DNA of 64,000 bases from Poriferisodalis sp965204195 (GTDB lineage: Bacteria; Actinomycetota; Acidimicrobiia; Acidimicrobiales; Poriferisodalaceae): positions 1,922,001 to 1,986,000 of the forward strand of contig NZ_OZ241975.1 of the NCBI RefSeq assembly GCF_965204195.1, read 5' to 3'. Shown piece after piece: positions 34,705 through 44,600 of the stretch. Under the pieces are notes generated by a model that worked only from the letters and a program-made list of their open reading frames with translations, made no database searches and had not been told where the DNA came from. The translations under genes were made by a program, and so were the position numbers. How positions within the stretch are numbered: the stretch's first letter is position 1; the number at the start of each line of letters is the position of its first letter.

Positions 34705-35103
34705 GTTCGCTCCGGGCGAGACGGTAGGGATGTCCAAGGCCGCAGCCGCCGCGAGTTGACGATGGTCGTAGCTGACGAGACCAGCGAGGTCGTCGCCGAT
34801 CTCCAAGGCGCAGGCGAGGTAGATGGCGTCAAGGGAGCGCAGACCGCGACCGGGAATACGGCCTGCGGCATCCAGTATCGACGAAGTGATCTCGAGCAAG
34901 TGCGTCTCCACGAGCCGCTGTTCGCAGAGTTGACGTACGTGAGCGTCCTCGCCAGCGACAGCCCGTCGGGCTTCGGTGCGCAGCAACGCACTCGAAACGC
35001 AGGGTCGCTGCCTGACCCACTCGCGTAGCTCGTCTGATTCGGCTTCGATCTTGATCAGCTTGACGAACGCCGAGCCATCGATGACCCAGATGTCACCGTT
35101 CAT
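34690..35103 (-). CDS. vapC: PIN-domain toxin, VapC family
   Basis: 137-residue PIN-fold ribonuclease. The acidic catalytic residues are visible: Asp in WVIDGSAFVKL, Glu in RTEARRAV, Asp in RSLDAIYLACAL and Asp in LVSYDHRQLAAAA. Such toxins cleave tRNA or rRNA when their antitoxin is lost. The ATG at 35103 overlaps the end of the antitoxin gene by 11 bases, so the two are co-translated. Confidence 0.88.
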   Translation of the reverse strand: MNGDIWVIDGSAFVKLIKIEAESDELREWVRQRPCVSSALLRTEARRAVAGEDAHVRQLCEQRLVETHLLEITSSILDAAGRIPGRGLRSLDAIYLACALEIGDDLAGLVSYDHRQLAAAAALDIPTVSPGANSGGD

Positions 35104-35383
35104 CTCGACGCAAGTCCGCGAGTCGCTCACTCAGCGTCGGTTCACCCGGTGGTGACGGCGGCAACGGTGGGTGCTTCTCCAACGATGCCGACAGGCCTAT
35201 GACCTTCGAACTAACGAGCCCGCGCTCGACGAGGCGCTCCAACGGACCATTGCTGTCCGGCAACGGTCCGAGCAATGCAAGCGGCTTGCCGTGGCGCGTG
35301 ACTTCAAATGACTCACCGGCACCCGCGCGGCGGAGCAGCTCTCCGCAATTGTGCTGCAGCTGTGAAACGTTGATCCGCTCCAT
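35093..35383 (-). CDS. Phd/YefM-type antitoxin
   Basis: 96-residue antitoxin with the Phd/YefM DNA-binding fold: MERINVSQLQHNCGELLRRA followed by GESFEVTRHGKPLALLGPL. The C-terminal part (TLSERLADLRRDER) should bind and block the PIN toxin encoded next. ATG at 35383 is the family start. An upstream in-frame form from 35407 adds residues unlike the family. It is expected to repress its own promoter. Confidence 0.85.
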   Translation of the reverse strand: MERINVSQLQHNCGELLRRAGAGESFEVTRHGKPLALLGPLPDSNGPLERLVERGLVSSKVIGLSASLEKHPPLPPSPPGEPTLSERLADLRRDER

Positions 35384-35557
35384 ACGTGCCACGGTAGCGA
35401 CTGGCACCTTGATGTCGTGCTCGATTTTCGATGACCGCTGGCCGCTGCGCTAATGCAGACAATGGAATCCCCCAACGGTGCAGCACCTGATCTGCGAGTG
35501 GATTGATGAACGCGGAGGGGAGCTTGAGAGCACGGTCAGAAGATGACGGGCGGCTTC

Positions 35558-36523
35558 TCATTCCTGCGAAGAGCGGTGGCGGTCGAGGAGGCTGTTGAGC
35601 TGGGCGCCGGCGAGGAGGCCCATGGCGAGCAGGTACAGCCACAGCAGCAGGCTGAGGGCGCCGCCGAGCAGGCCGAAGACGGCGTTGACGCCGTTCGAGG
35701 CGAGTTGCAGGTAGGCACCGAATCCGCCAGATACGGCCAGCCACCAGGCGGTTGCCAGGAGGGCTCCCGGCACTTCTCGCCGCCAGGTGAGCTTGTGGCG
35801 CGGGGCGATGCGGTACACCGTTGCTGCCCACGCCACGACTGCCACGAAGACGACAGGCCAGCGGAGCCAGTCCCACGCCGTGCTGAACGAGCTTCCGGCG
35901 CCCAGACGGTCCGCCAGCTCGGAGCCTCCGCCGAACAGCGGCCCGACGACCACCATGGTCGCCACCACGACGGCGACCACCAACGTCAGGAATGTCAGGG
36001 CGAAGCCCACGAGACGGGTCGACAGCCAGCTGCGAGCGCCCTGATGGCCCCGTGTCACGTTCAAGGCACGCACCACGGCGATGAAGCCGCGGGACGACGC
36101 GTAGGCAGCCACGACGATGCCGACGGTCACCACCCGTGCGTCGGAGCGATCGAAGAGATCGGCGACCGTGGCGTCGAGCGTGTTCTGGTCTCCGAAGGTG
36201 TCGCTGATCCGCTGCAGCAGCCAATCCTCGGTGCCGGATGCCGCGCTCTGGCCGATCAGCACGTCGAGCGATCCCAGCAGCGCTGCGAACACGATGACGG
36301 CGGGGAAGAGCCCCAAGAGGGCGAAGAACGCAATCTCGGCGGAGAGCCCGGCGATGCGGTGCTGAGCCCAGTCGTTCCGAGTCTCGTTCGCGAGCCGTGC
36401 AGCGCTGTGACACAGCTTGCGGAGCCTCGATGTCGGACTCGCTGGCCCAGGACGTTGCTCTGACGTGTGGGGTGGCGGGGCGTCCTCCGCTGCGCCATCC
36501 GCAGTGGTCTGCTCGCTGTTCAG
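35558..36523 (-). CDS. YihY/BrkB-family inner-membrane protein with probable CTG start
   Basis: 321-residue protein with about six membrane segments (FPAVIVFAALLGSLDVLIG, VVTVGIVVAAYASSRGFIAVV, LVGFALTFLTLVVAVVVATMVVV, VFVAVVAWAATVYRI, and a C-terminal LLGGALSLLLWLYLLAMGLLAGAQL). The conserved family opening IAGLSAEIAFFALLGLFP lies upstream of the first ATG (36316), so that ATG cannot be the start. The only plausible start in the open frame is CTG at 36523, overlapping the ligase stop as CTGA. The family's transport role is not settled. It is co-transcribed with the acyl-CoA ligase. Confidence 0.7.
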   Translation of the reverse strand: MNSEQTTADGAAEDAPPPHTSEQRPGPASPTSRLRKLCHSAARLANETRNDWAQHRIAGLSAEIAFFALLGLFPAVIVFAALLGSLDVLIGQSAASGTEDWLLQRISDTFGDQNTLDATVADLFDRSDARVVTVGIVVAAYASSRGFIAVVRALNVTRGHQGARSWLSTRLVGFALTFLTLVVAVVVATMVVVGPLFGGGSELADRLGAGSSFSTAWDWLRWPVVFVAVVAWAATVYRIAPRHKLTWRREVPGALLATAWWLAVSGGFGAYLQLASNGVNAVFGLLGGALSLLLWLYLLAMGLLAGAQLNSLLDRHRSSQE

Positions 36524-38028
36524 GGGGAGTCAGCCTTCACCAGGTCAGCGGCCCGGGCGACCAGGCCGTTGCGGTCGATCTTCGCGGTCGAGGCCAGCGG
36601 GATCTCGTCCACGATCCAGACGTGGCGGGGATGCGCGTACGCGGGACCGTTGGCAAGCGCGTACTGCTTGACATCGTCGACAGTAAGCGTGCGGCCGGGT
36701 TCGGCACGCACGAAGGCTGCCGGCAGCTGGCCCTTCAGCTCGTCGGGCACCGGGACCACCACGGCCTGGTGCACCCCGGGGTGCTTTTCGAGCATCTGCT
36801 CGACGGCATCGGGGTAGATGTTCTCTCCGGCACAGACGAACATGTCGTCCACGCGGCCCACGAAGTAGAACCAGCCGTCCTCATCGCGAGTCATAAGGTC
36901 GCCCGTGTGGTACCAGCCGTCGGTAAGGCGCTCGGCAGTGACGTCGGGCAGGTTGTGGTAACCGGTCATGACACCAGGCGAGCGCACCCACAGCTCGCCG
37001 GCGTCGCCGTCCTGGCCCGTGTTGGGGTCGACCAGTCGCAGCTCCACCTTCGGGTGCTGGTGGCCGACGGAGATCTTGGGCCTGGGCTTGCCTTCGGGAT
37101 GGGGGCCGAACTCGAGCACCGCTTCGGTGGTGCCGTACCCGTTGGAGACGAGTGCTTGGGGGAGCAGGCGCTGCACGTCGTCGTACAGAGCCTCGGTGAG
37201 CGGTGCCGAGCCGATGAATGCGCGCTGCACCGATGACAGATCGGGGAGTTCCTGGCCGGCCGCAACGCGCGAGACGATCTCGGCGGTGACGAGAGCGAAC
37301 ATCGTCGGAACGCCCGAGCACATGGTGACCTGGTGGGATTCGATGGCCTCGATGTAGCCCGACGCCGTGAACCCCGGAAGGAGCACCACCGTGCCTCCAT
37401 TGGCGAACGCCAGCTTGGAGGACATCGAAGCGTTCTTGTGGTACAGCGGCGCCGAAACCAGCATCACCTCGCCCGGCATCGCTGCGCCGTACTCGAGCAC
37501 CGTGAAGGTGACGTTGCGATGGGTCAGCAAGACGCCCTTGGGCCGCCCGGTCGAGCCCGAGGTGTAGATCTGCACGGCGATGTCGTCGCTGTCGACGGCG
37601 GCTGCGGCCCCCAGCGGCTCGTGGGCCGCCAAGGCATCCCATTCAGCAGTGCCGATGACGATGTGCGGCATGTCGGGCGGCACCAGCGGAGCGTGCTCGG
37701 CATCGGAGATGACCAGCCGCACGTCGGCGTCGTCGAGGATGTACGCCTGCGTCTCGGCGGGAAGCCGGGTGTTGAGCGGCACGAACACCAGCCCCGCGGC
37801 CGGGGCTCCGAACATCACGTCGTAGTACTGGCCGCAGTTGGCAGCGAGTAGGCCGACGCGGGTGAACGGCGCCAGACCGCGGGCAGCGAGACCTGCCCCG
37901 CAACGCAGCGCCCGATCTCTGAGCTGCGCCGCACTGACGTGTTCCGGTGGGGCGGCTGAGCGATCGATCAGCACGACGGCGTCGTCGTGAGGGAAACGCT
38001 CGAGCAGTTGAGCGACGTTCATCGCCAT
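36520..38028 (-). CDS. AMP-dependent acyl-CoA synthetase/ligase
   Basis: 502-residue ANL-superfamily enzyme activating a carboxylic acid to its acyl-CoA through an acyl-AMP. The P-loop is YTSGSTGRPKGVLLTHRN, and motif A5 is GYGTTEAVLEFGP. The hinge region is DGWYHTGDLMTRDEDGWFYFVGR, and the catalytic lysine lies near the end in IPLASTAKIDRNGL. The start is ATG 38028 (or 38022). It follows the oxidoreductase gene by six bases in one operon, and its stop overlaps the BrkB start. Substrate unknown. Confidence 0.88.
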   Translation of the reverse strand: MAMNVAQLLERFPHDDAVVLIDRSAAPPEHVSAAQLRDRALRCGAGLAARGLAPFTRVGLLAANCGQYYDVMFGAPAAGLVFVPLNTRLPAETQAYILDDADVRLVISDAEHAPLVPPDMPHIVIGTAEWDALAAHEPLGAAAAVDSDDIAVQIYTSGSTGRPKGVLLTHRNVTFTVLEYGAAMPGEVMLVSAPLYHKNASMSSKLAFANGGTVVLLPGFTASGYIEAIESHQVTMCSGVPTMFALVTAEIVSRVAAGQELPDLSSVQRAFIGSAPLTEALYDDVQRLLPQALVSNGYGTTEAVLEFGPHPEGKPRPKISVGHQHPKVELRLVDPNTGQDGDAGELWVRSPGVMTGYHNLPDVTAERLTDGWYHTGDLMTRDEDGWFYFVGRVDDMFVCAGENIYPDAVEQMLEKHPGVHQAVVVPVPDELKGQLPAAFVRAEPGRTLTVDDVKQYALANGPAYAHPRHVWIVDEIPLASTAKIDRNGLVARAADLVKADSP

Positions 38029-38034
38029 CGCAGG

Positions 38035-40134
38035 TTACGACGATGAGCCGTTGGCTGTCTGCCGCGCGTCGACGGCCGGCTCCACCTCGACGAGCGTGTC
38101 ATGGAACGCAGCCGAGCCGACGTCGGGATCGTCGCCGCCGACCGCTGCGTTGGTGAGCACGTTGACCGTGCGTGCATCGGCTTCGCCGGCCCACCAGCCG
38201 AAGGGCATCGTGACCAGGCCGGGCTGCAGACGGTCGGAGATGGCGGCAGCGGTGAACAGCTCGCCGCGGCCGTTGTAGACGCGCACTCGGTCGCCCTCGG
38301 CGATGCCGCGCGCCTCGGCGTCTACGGCGCTGATCTCGAGGCGGGGCTGGGGCGGGTCGGGCAGATGGTGCTCGAAACCTCCGTAGTGGCTGTTGAGGAA
38401 TCGTTGGTGCTGCTTGAGCGACATGAGCGCCAGCGGGTAGCGCTCTGCGAGCTCGGCGTCGCCGCTGGCCGATTCCGTGGCGGGCCGGTAGCGCAGCGCG
38501 TCGAGCCGCAGCAGGCCAAGCGAGCGAGAGCGCGCTCCGGCGCTGCTGCCAGCATCTGCGCCTGACGGTGCAAGAGGAACCTCCCGGTCGGTCAGCGCCG
38601 ACCAACCCGCTGGCACTGCCAGCCGTGCCCAGCCGTCCCGCTGGAGCCGTTCGTAGGTGATGCCGTCGAGCCAGGGGTGCCCGCTCGCGAGCATGTCCCG
38701 GGCCACCTGTTCGTCGCTGTCGGCGAGGCCGGATGCCTCGAGCGCCAACGCACTGGCCAGCCGCCGGAAGATCTCCGTGTTCGGCAGGCACTCGCCGAGC
38801 GGCTCGATGGCTGGCAGGTTGAGCGACACGTAGAGGTGGCCCCACGCATTCATCAAGTCGAGATGCTCGATCTGGGTGGTGGTGGGCAGCACAATGTCGG
38901 CATAGCGGGCCGTGTCGGTCATGAACTGCTCGATCACCACCGTGAACAGGTCGTCGCGCTCGAGGCCCGCCAGCACCCGGTTCTGGTCAGGCGTGATTGC
39001 AGCAGGGTTGCAGCCGTAGTTCAGCAGCACCGTGACCGGCGGTTGCAGGCCGCCATCGGTGAGCGTGGCGCCGAGGGCGGACATGTTGACGGTTCGCTGT
39101 GGTCCCGGCAGCGGCACGAGATCGGCAAATGCCGCGTCGAAATACACCTGTGTGGAGCGCATGTAACCCGAGCCCGACACGACGGCAAGAGCGGCCACGG
39201 CACGGTGAATGTCCTGGCCGTGCTCGCGGTGCTCCATGCCGATGAGCGCACGCAGCACAGTGGGACGCTGGTGCGCGATGCAATGAGCCATCGAGACGAT
39301 GTCGGCTTCGGCAAGCCCAGTGACCGAGGCAGCGCTCTCGAGGCCGAGGTCCCTGGCCTCAGCACGCAACTCGGGCCAGCCCGAAGCGGTGGCGCTGACA
39401 CGCGCTTCGTCGATGAGGCCGTCGCGGTCGAGCACGCCGATGATGCCCAGCACGAGCGCGACATCGGTGCCGGGGCGCGGCTGAACGTGCCAGTCGGACC
39501 GCTGCGCGGTCATCGTGGAGACCGGGTCGACGACGATCACGCTGGCGCCATTGCGATGAGCCTCCTCCACATAGGGCCACAGGTGGCGGTTGGTGAGCAG
39601 CGTGTTGGTGCCCCACAGCACGATGGTGCGGGCGCTTGCAATCTCGGTGGGGTCCGCCCCGAGCGGCATGCCGAGCACGTCGGCGGCGCCGTGCCAGGCG
39701 GTCACACCGCAGATGTGCCGGTTCAGCTGCGTAGCGCCCAGCGCTGCGAAGAACCGATCGGCCAGCACGCCCTTCTGCACGAGCCCCTGGGTGCCGTCGA
39801 GCGAGTAGGGCAGCACTGTCTCGCCGCCGTGCTGCGAGACGGCTCCGCCGATCCGCTCGGCGATCTCGGCGATCGCGGCATCCCAGCCGATCGGCTCGAA
39901 CCGGCTCTCGCCCTTGGGCCCGACTCGCCGCAGCGGCCGCAGCAGCCGGTCCGGGTGATACACCCGATCGAGGAACGGGTTCACCTTGGGGCACAGCTGC
40001 CCGTCAGTGAACGGATGGCTGGGATCGCCGCGCAAGTTGACAGCCACGCCGTCACGGACTGTCACCTCCCAGGCGCAGGTGTCGGGACAGTCGTGATGGC
40101 ACGCCCCGCGGACGACAGACATCGCAGCGTTCAT
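38035..40134 (-). CDS. Molybdopterin oxidoreductase (DMSO reductase superfamily)
   Basis: 699-residue molybdenum enzyme. The N-terminal [4Fe-4S] ligands are in ACHHDCPDTCAW followed by GQLCPKVNPF. The cofactor region is marked by YSLDGTQGLVQKGVLADRF and LWGTNTLLTNRHLWPYVEEA. The C-terminal Mo-bisMGD domain has LKQHQRFLNSHYGG and TMPFGWWAG. No Tat signal is visible, so it is probably cytoplasmic, like assimilatory or formate-type relatives. ATG at 40134 is the start. A much longer frame upstream is antisense to the MFS gene. It heads a three-gene operon with the ligase and BrkB protein. Confidence 0.85.
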   Translation of the reverse strand: MNAAMSVVRGACHHDCPDTCAWEVTVRDGVAVNLRGDPSHPFTDGQLCPKVNPFLDRVYHPDRLLRPLRRVGPKGESRFEPIGWDAAIAEIAERIGGAVSQHGGETVLPYSLDGTQGLVQKGVLADRFFAALGATQLNRHICGVTAWHGAADVLGMPLGADPTEIASARTIVLWGTNTLLTNRHLWPYVEEAHRNGASVIVVDPVSTMTAQRSDWHVQPRPGTDVALVLGIIGVLDRDGLIDEARVSATASGWPELRAEARDLGLESAASVTGLAEADIVSMAHCIAHQRPTVLRALIGMEHREHGQDIHRAVAALAVVSGSGYMRSTQVYFDAAFADLVPLPGPQRTVNMSALGATLTDGGLQPPVTVLLNYGCNPAAITPDQNRVLAGLERDDLFTVVIEQFMTDTARYADIVLPTTTQIEHLDLMNAWGHLYVSLNLPAIEPLGECLPNTEIFRRLASALALEASGLADSDEQVARDMLASGHPWLDGITYERLQRDGWARLAVPAGWSALTDREVPLAPSGADAGSSAGARSRSLGLLRLDALRYRPATESASGDAELAERYPLALMSLKQHQRFLNSHYGGFEHHLPDPPQPRLEISAVDAEARGIAEGDRVRVYNGRGELFTAAAISDRLQPGLVTMPFGWWAGEADARTVNVLTNAAVGGDDPDVGSAAFHDTLVEVEPAVDARQTANGSSS

Positions 40135-40242
40135 CGGCCGCAAATTCCCCGCAGCGATTCGGGCATCGCCCCTAGCATGGCCCACCGGAACCAGCCCGCC
40201 CGCATCGATATTCGGGCTCGGCGTCAACGAGGCCAGGGCCCC

Positions 40243-41658
40243 ATGTCGCAGACGACGTTTACGGCGGCACCAGGCGCCGCTGCGCCTCTTGGCGGACCCT
40301 CGCGCCTGTTCAGCTCCCCGTTCCTGATCCTCAACGTCAGCGCGCTCTTCTCGGCGGTGTCGTTTTCCGCGATGCTGCCGGTGACGACGCTGCTGGTCTC
40401 GGTTCAGCTCGGTGGCGGGGATGTGGCCATCGGCTTCGTCATCGGCGTCTTCGCCGTGACTGCGATCGCTGCGCGGCCGACGATCGGCCGACTGGGCGAT
40501 TCCCGCGGCCGCAGGTACTTGATCGTGGTGGGAAGTCTTGCGACCGCGTTCACCTTCGCTGCTCATGTATGGGCCGATACGTACGCCGTTCTGCTGGTCA
40601 TGCGATTGCTGACGGGAGGATTCCAAGGCGCCTTTTTTGTCGGCAGCGCAGCTCTGGTCAGCGACTTGGCCCCTGAGCATCGTCGGGGAGAGGCGCTGAG
40701 CTGGTTCTCGGTATCGATTTACCTCGGCATGTCTTTGGGCCCGTGGTTCGGAGTCGCCATCAATGACTGGGCAGAAACGTGGTCGCCGCTCGGTGGATTC
40801 GACACGGCGTTCCTCGTCGCCGGAGGATTGATGCTGATCGGAGCGTTGGTGGCCCGTCTGTTGCCCAACGACTCACCTGCTGAAGCATCGCATCGCAACC
40901 TGAGAGATGCGGAACAAGCCAAAGCCGAACAACCTGTGAACGGCACAGCAGAGGCGCTTGCGCTTCAGGCACGTCTTGCTGCAGCGGCTCGCCCGGTGGT
41001 GTTCGAATTGGTCGCTCAACAAGACAGCAGCTCCCCGCGGCCGGGACCAGAGAAATCGAGCGCGCCGCCGCCCTCGCGGCACGCCGGACGCATCTTCTAC
41101 AAGCCGGCCTTGTGGCCCGGGATCGTCCTCGCCATGGGCATCATCATCTTCCCTGCGTTGTGGGGCTTCCTGCCCAAGATTGCCGAGCAGCAGGGTTGGG
41201 GTTCCGACTTCATCGGATCGATCTTCTTCATCTACGGCATCTTGGTACTCGTCCTGCGGGTCATCGGAAGGAAGCTGCCCGACCAGCTCGGCACCAAGCG
41301 CACAGCGACGTTGGCACTCGTCGGCGCAATGGTGGGCATGGCAGTGATGGGCACGTTCGTGTCGCAAGTGGGTTTCTATATCGGCACCGTCATCTTGGCT
41401 CTGGGTGGATCACTGCTCTATCCGGCGCTCATGGTGGCCGCCGTGGACGGCGTGCCACCCAACGAACGCGCTCAAGCTGTCAGCACGTTCACAATGTTCT
41501 TCGAGCTCTCGGCCGGAATCGGCGGGCCGATCTTGGGTGTCACCGCGTGGATCGTCGGAGCCACCGTCGGTGCTTTCTACGCATCGGCGACCATGTCGCT
41601 CATCGGCATCGTGCTGCTGTGGATCTGGCAGCGGGGCACCTCTTCGATGACGCCGTAA
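40243..41658 (+). CDS. MFS transporter
   Basis: 471-residue major facilitator with about twelve membrane segments split by a long central loop (about 225-285, rich in Glu, Ala and Pro). The loop-2 motif is RPTIGRLGDSRGRRYLIV, and the first segment begins FLILNVSALFSAVSFSAMLP. The second half opens ALWPGIVLAMGIIIFPALWGFLP. It is divergent from the oxidoreductase operon, 108 bases apart. ATG at 40243 is preferred over an in-frame ATG at 40176. Drug or metabolite export is possible. The substrate cannot be told. Confidence 0.85.
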   Translation: MSQTTFTAAPGAAAPLGGPSRLFSSPFLILNVSALFSAVSFSAMLPVTTLLVSVQLGGGDVAIGFVIGVFAVTAIAARPTIGRLGDSRGRRYLIVVGSLATAFTFAAHVWADTYAVLLVMRLLTGGFQGAFFVGSAALVSDLAPEHRRGEALSWFSVSIYLGMSLGPWFGVAINDWAETWSPLGGFDTAFLVAGGLMLIGALVARLLPNDSPAEASHRNLRDAEQAKAEQPVNGTAEALALQARLAAAARPVVFELVAQQDSSSPRPGPEKSSAPPPSRHAGRIFYKPALWPGIVLAMGIIIFPALWGFLPKIAEQQGWGSDFIGSIFFIYGILVLVLRVIGRKLPDQLGTKRTATLALVGAMVGMAVMGTFVSQVGFYIGTVILALGGSLLYPALMVAAVDGVPPNERAQAVSTFTMFFELSAGIGGPILGVTAWIVGATVGAFYASATMSLIGIVLLWIWQRGTSSMTP

Positions 41659-41686
41659 GCATGTCTGCTCTAGCCGGAGTGCCCCC

Positions 41687-44600
41687 TCAGCCGTTGTTGC
41701 GGATCGACACGACGTGCTCGTCACCGTTGTCGGCTGTGACGGAGATGGTGTAGCCGGCAACGTCCACCGAATCGCCGACATCCAGCAGCGGGAACCTGCT
41801 GAGATAGCCGCGCCCGTTGTCCTCTGCGAGAGAGGCCGGGTGCTCATTGAGCAACGAGTTGACGGTGTACACGAGCACACCTTCTGCGAGGAGCTGCGGA
41901 TGATCATGGCCGGCGGCGACCTGCTCGCGTCGGAACTCCGAGGGCGTGTCGTAGCCCACGAGACGCCGGCTTTCGACGACGATCACTGAGTTCGCAGATG
42001 TTTGAACTGCGGCCATCGCCGTACCGCGCCCCGGCTCAGCCGCCGGCCGCAGTCGCACTGTGGCGGTATCGTCCGTGATGCACTCGATCTGGTCGGGGTC
42101 GAGCCAGCCGAGCTGCCACTTGGACCACGCCAGCATCTCACGGCGACGGTCCCTGCTCGGCCCTCCGAACGGCACTCGGTTGTAGCCATTGAGTTGCATC
42201 ATGCCGAACTCGGTCAGCGCCCACCATTCGCCTTCGGGCAGTTCGGGAGGCGCGAGAGGATGTCCGATGGGCCACAGTCGGAATCCGATCGTGTGCTCCC
42301 AGTACAAGTCCGCCAAGCCGAAGCTGTGGATCGTCTCATGGGCTGCGATGTAGCCCCACGGGTTTACCGACGGGTACAGCGCTTGACCCGGCGATATGGC
42401 GCCGCCCTCACGGCGGTGGTTGATTCGCATCGAGCGCATCGTGTTGCCATCCGCCGTGACCTGGGGACCTTCGTTGCCGCCGTCGCCGAACAGTTCGCTC
42501 GGCATCACGGTCATGACAATGTCGATTTCTGAGAAATCGAAGGCTGCATCGGCTAGCTGGACGGCGTGTTCGCTGATTCTCTGGTCCAGCAAGCCCCGAT
42601 AGAAGCTCTCGTTCTTGAAGTGAGACACTTCATGTTCGGCCCGGAGCCAGACGTGATGCGGCACGATCTCGACATCGAGTCGTCCACCGCTGGAATGTTC
42701 AAGGTAGTGCTCGAAGTAGTACTGGGACGAGTCGAGTTCGGCCTGTGTGCTGTAAGGAGCGCGCGCGTCGGGGAAGTCGACGAAGAGCACGGCGACTCGC
42801 AGTGTGCCGGTTGAAGATCGAGCCCACTGCGGCAACGGGAACCCTGCTGTGTGCTTACCCGTTTGTGACTTGGGCTTGCATGTCGAGACGAACCGCGTTG
42901 CTCGCTGCGGCGCTTCGTCGAGCTGCATCCAGTTCTCGGCCGGGCGTCGATAGCGGTACGGGTTCGATGCGGCTGTGTGGAAGAACAGTCGACGGCTGTC
43001 GGGTGACCACTGCGGCGCCCGGCTCGGAAGGGAGTACTCCGCGAGGAGGCTCTCGTCTATCGGGAGTGTGTGTTCGCTGCGTCCCAGCAGGTCGGCGATG
43101 ACAATCTCAGCGTCCCGGTTCCTGCCTGGATCAGGGCGACGGTATGCCGCGATGCGTGTGCTGTCGGGTGACCATGACACTCCGCGTTTGCGGTCAGCGA
43201 AGGTCATGAAGCGCGAACCGGTTCCGTCCGCGTTCATCACCCATATCTCGTACATGTTGTTGATGAGCGGCCGGGAGAAATAGGCGATCTTCCGGCCGTC
43301 GGGAGACCAGACCGGCTCTGACGCATCATGAACGAGCCGAGGCAGTTGCCGCTTGTTCCTTCCGTCTGCATCTGCGATGACCAACGTGTATTCCGGCGAT
43401 GTGGCTGCAGCGGCTGCACCTGTTGTCGGTGCTTCCCGCAGGAACAGAAGGCGGTTGCCGTTGGGTGACCATGAGGGAGAGGTGTGGGATGAGGACCCAT
43501 GCGTGATCTGCGTTACGCCGCTGCCATCAGCGTTGAGAACGTGAATCTGTTCGTCGGCGGTCGGTCCGACGCCGCGCAGGGAGGCGATAGCGATCTTGCT
43601 GCCGTCAGGCGACCACACCGGCGCCCTCAGCTTGCCGAAGTCGTGCAGCAGACGCTTCGCCCTCGATCCGTCACCCTTTGCGATCCACAGCTCCCGGTCG
43701 ATGTTGGTCCAGGCCATCGCGCTGCAGTCCCGGTTCCATACGACGTTCTCGATGAGGTCAGTGACCGCCAAGTCGATCCTTGATCCGTCACCAGGGCCGC
43801 ATTGGTCACGGGTTGAGGATTTCGTGGCTGGCGCTTCTGCGGTGATGTACGCGCTGACGACACCAGGTGTCACGGCTGCCGTGCCGCCGAAGACAAGAAG
43901 TTGGAGTTGGTCGCCGCCTGTGGCTGCGAGGCTGCCGCGCGCCGCATCCAGATGCCCTCTGGTCGCAGAGTTCGTCGACGTTGGGTATGTCAGCAGCAAC
44001 GAGGCGCAACGACGTGCCAGCAGAGGTGCGGCGCTGAACGAGTCGAATGGCACGCGGGCTCGCGCGAGTCCGATCTGGCCGCGGTCGAAGCACGGTTTGC
44101 CGGCCTGGCTGGCGTAGCGGCCTGCCACGAGGTCAGCCATGGCAACCGCGGTTTCGAATCGTGTCGTCCCGGCGAGTCGCGTCACCGACAACCCGAGGCT
44201 GCGCAGACCCGTTTCCACGGATGCACCGAGCGCGGCGGTTCCGCCCATCAGCACAACGTGCTCGACGTCTGCGGCGCTGAGGTATGCCGCGACCTCAGGG
44301 TGGAGCTGGTCCGGTGGAGTGAGCAGTACCGGATGCCGACCGCGCGCTGCGACTGGCCCCGAGACCAGCGCATCGACGAACACCTCGCCGCTTGCCACGA
44401 TGGCCGTGCGGCCGAGACCTGGCATCTCGCCCACCCGCGGCGAAGAGCTATTGCCCGCCTGCAAGATGCTGCCCAGCCGCTCGGCTGCGCTTACGCCCGT
44501 CGAGTAGCGGTTGGCTCCGGCGACCCGTTCGGTTCGGTAGCCGAGCGCTTTCAGCTTGGAGACGACGCCCGCGCTGACGCCAGGAGCGACGTCGGCACCC

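Noticed and set aside
35408..35557. Gene between the antitoxin and BrkB genes
   Set aside because: Open frames here are short, lack ribosome binding sites and resemble no family; treated as empty intergenic DNA.
36316..36318. ATG as start of the BrkB-family protein
   Set aside because: It would remove the conserved IAGLSAEIAFFALLGLFP start of the first membrane segment.
38677..40242. Long N-terminal extension of the MFS transporter
   Set aside because: It is antisense to the molybdopterin oxidoreductase gene and has no membrane-protein character.
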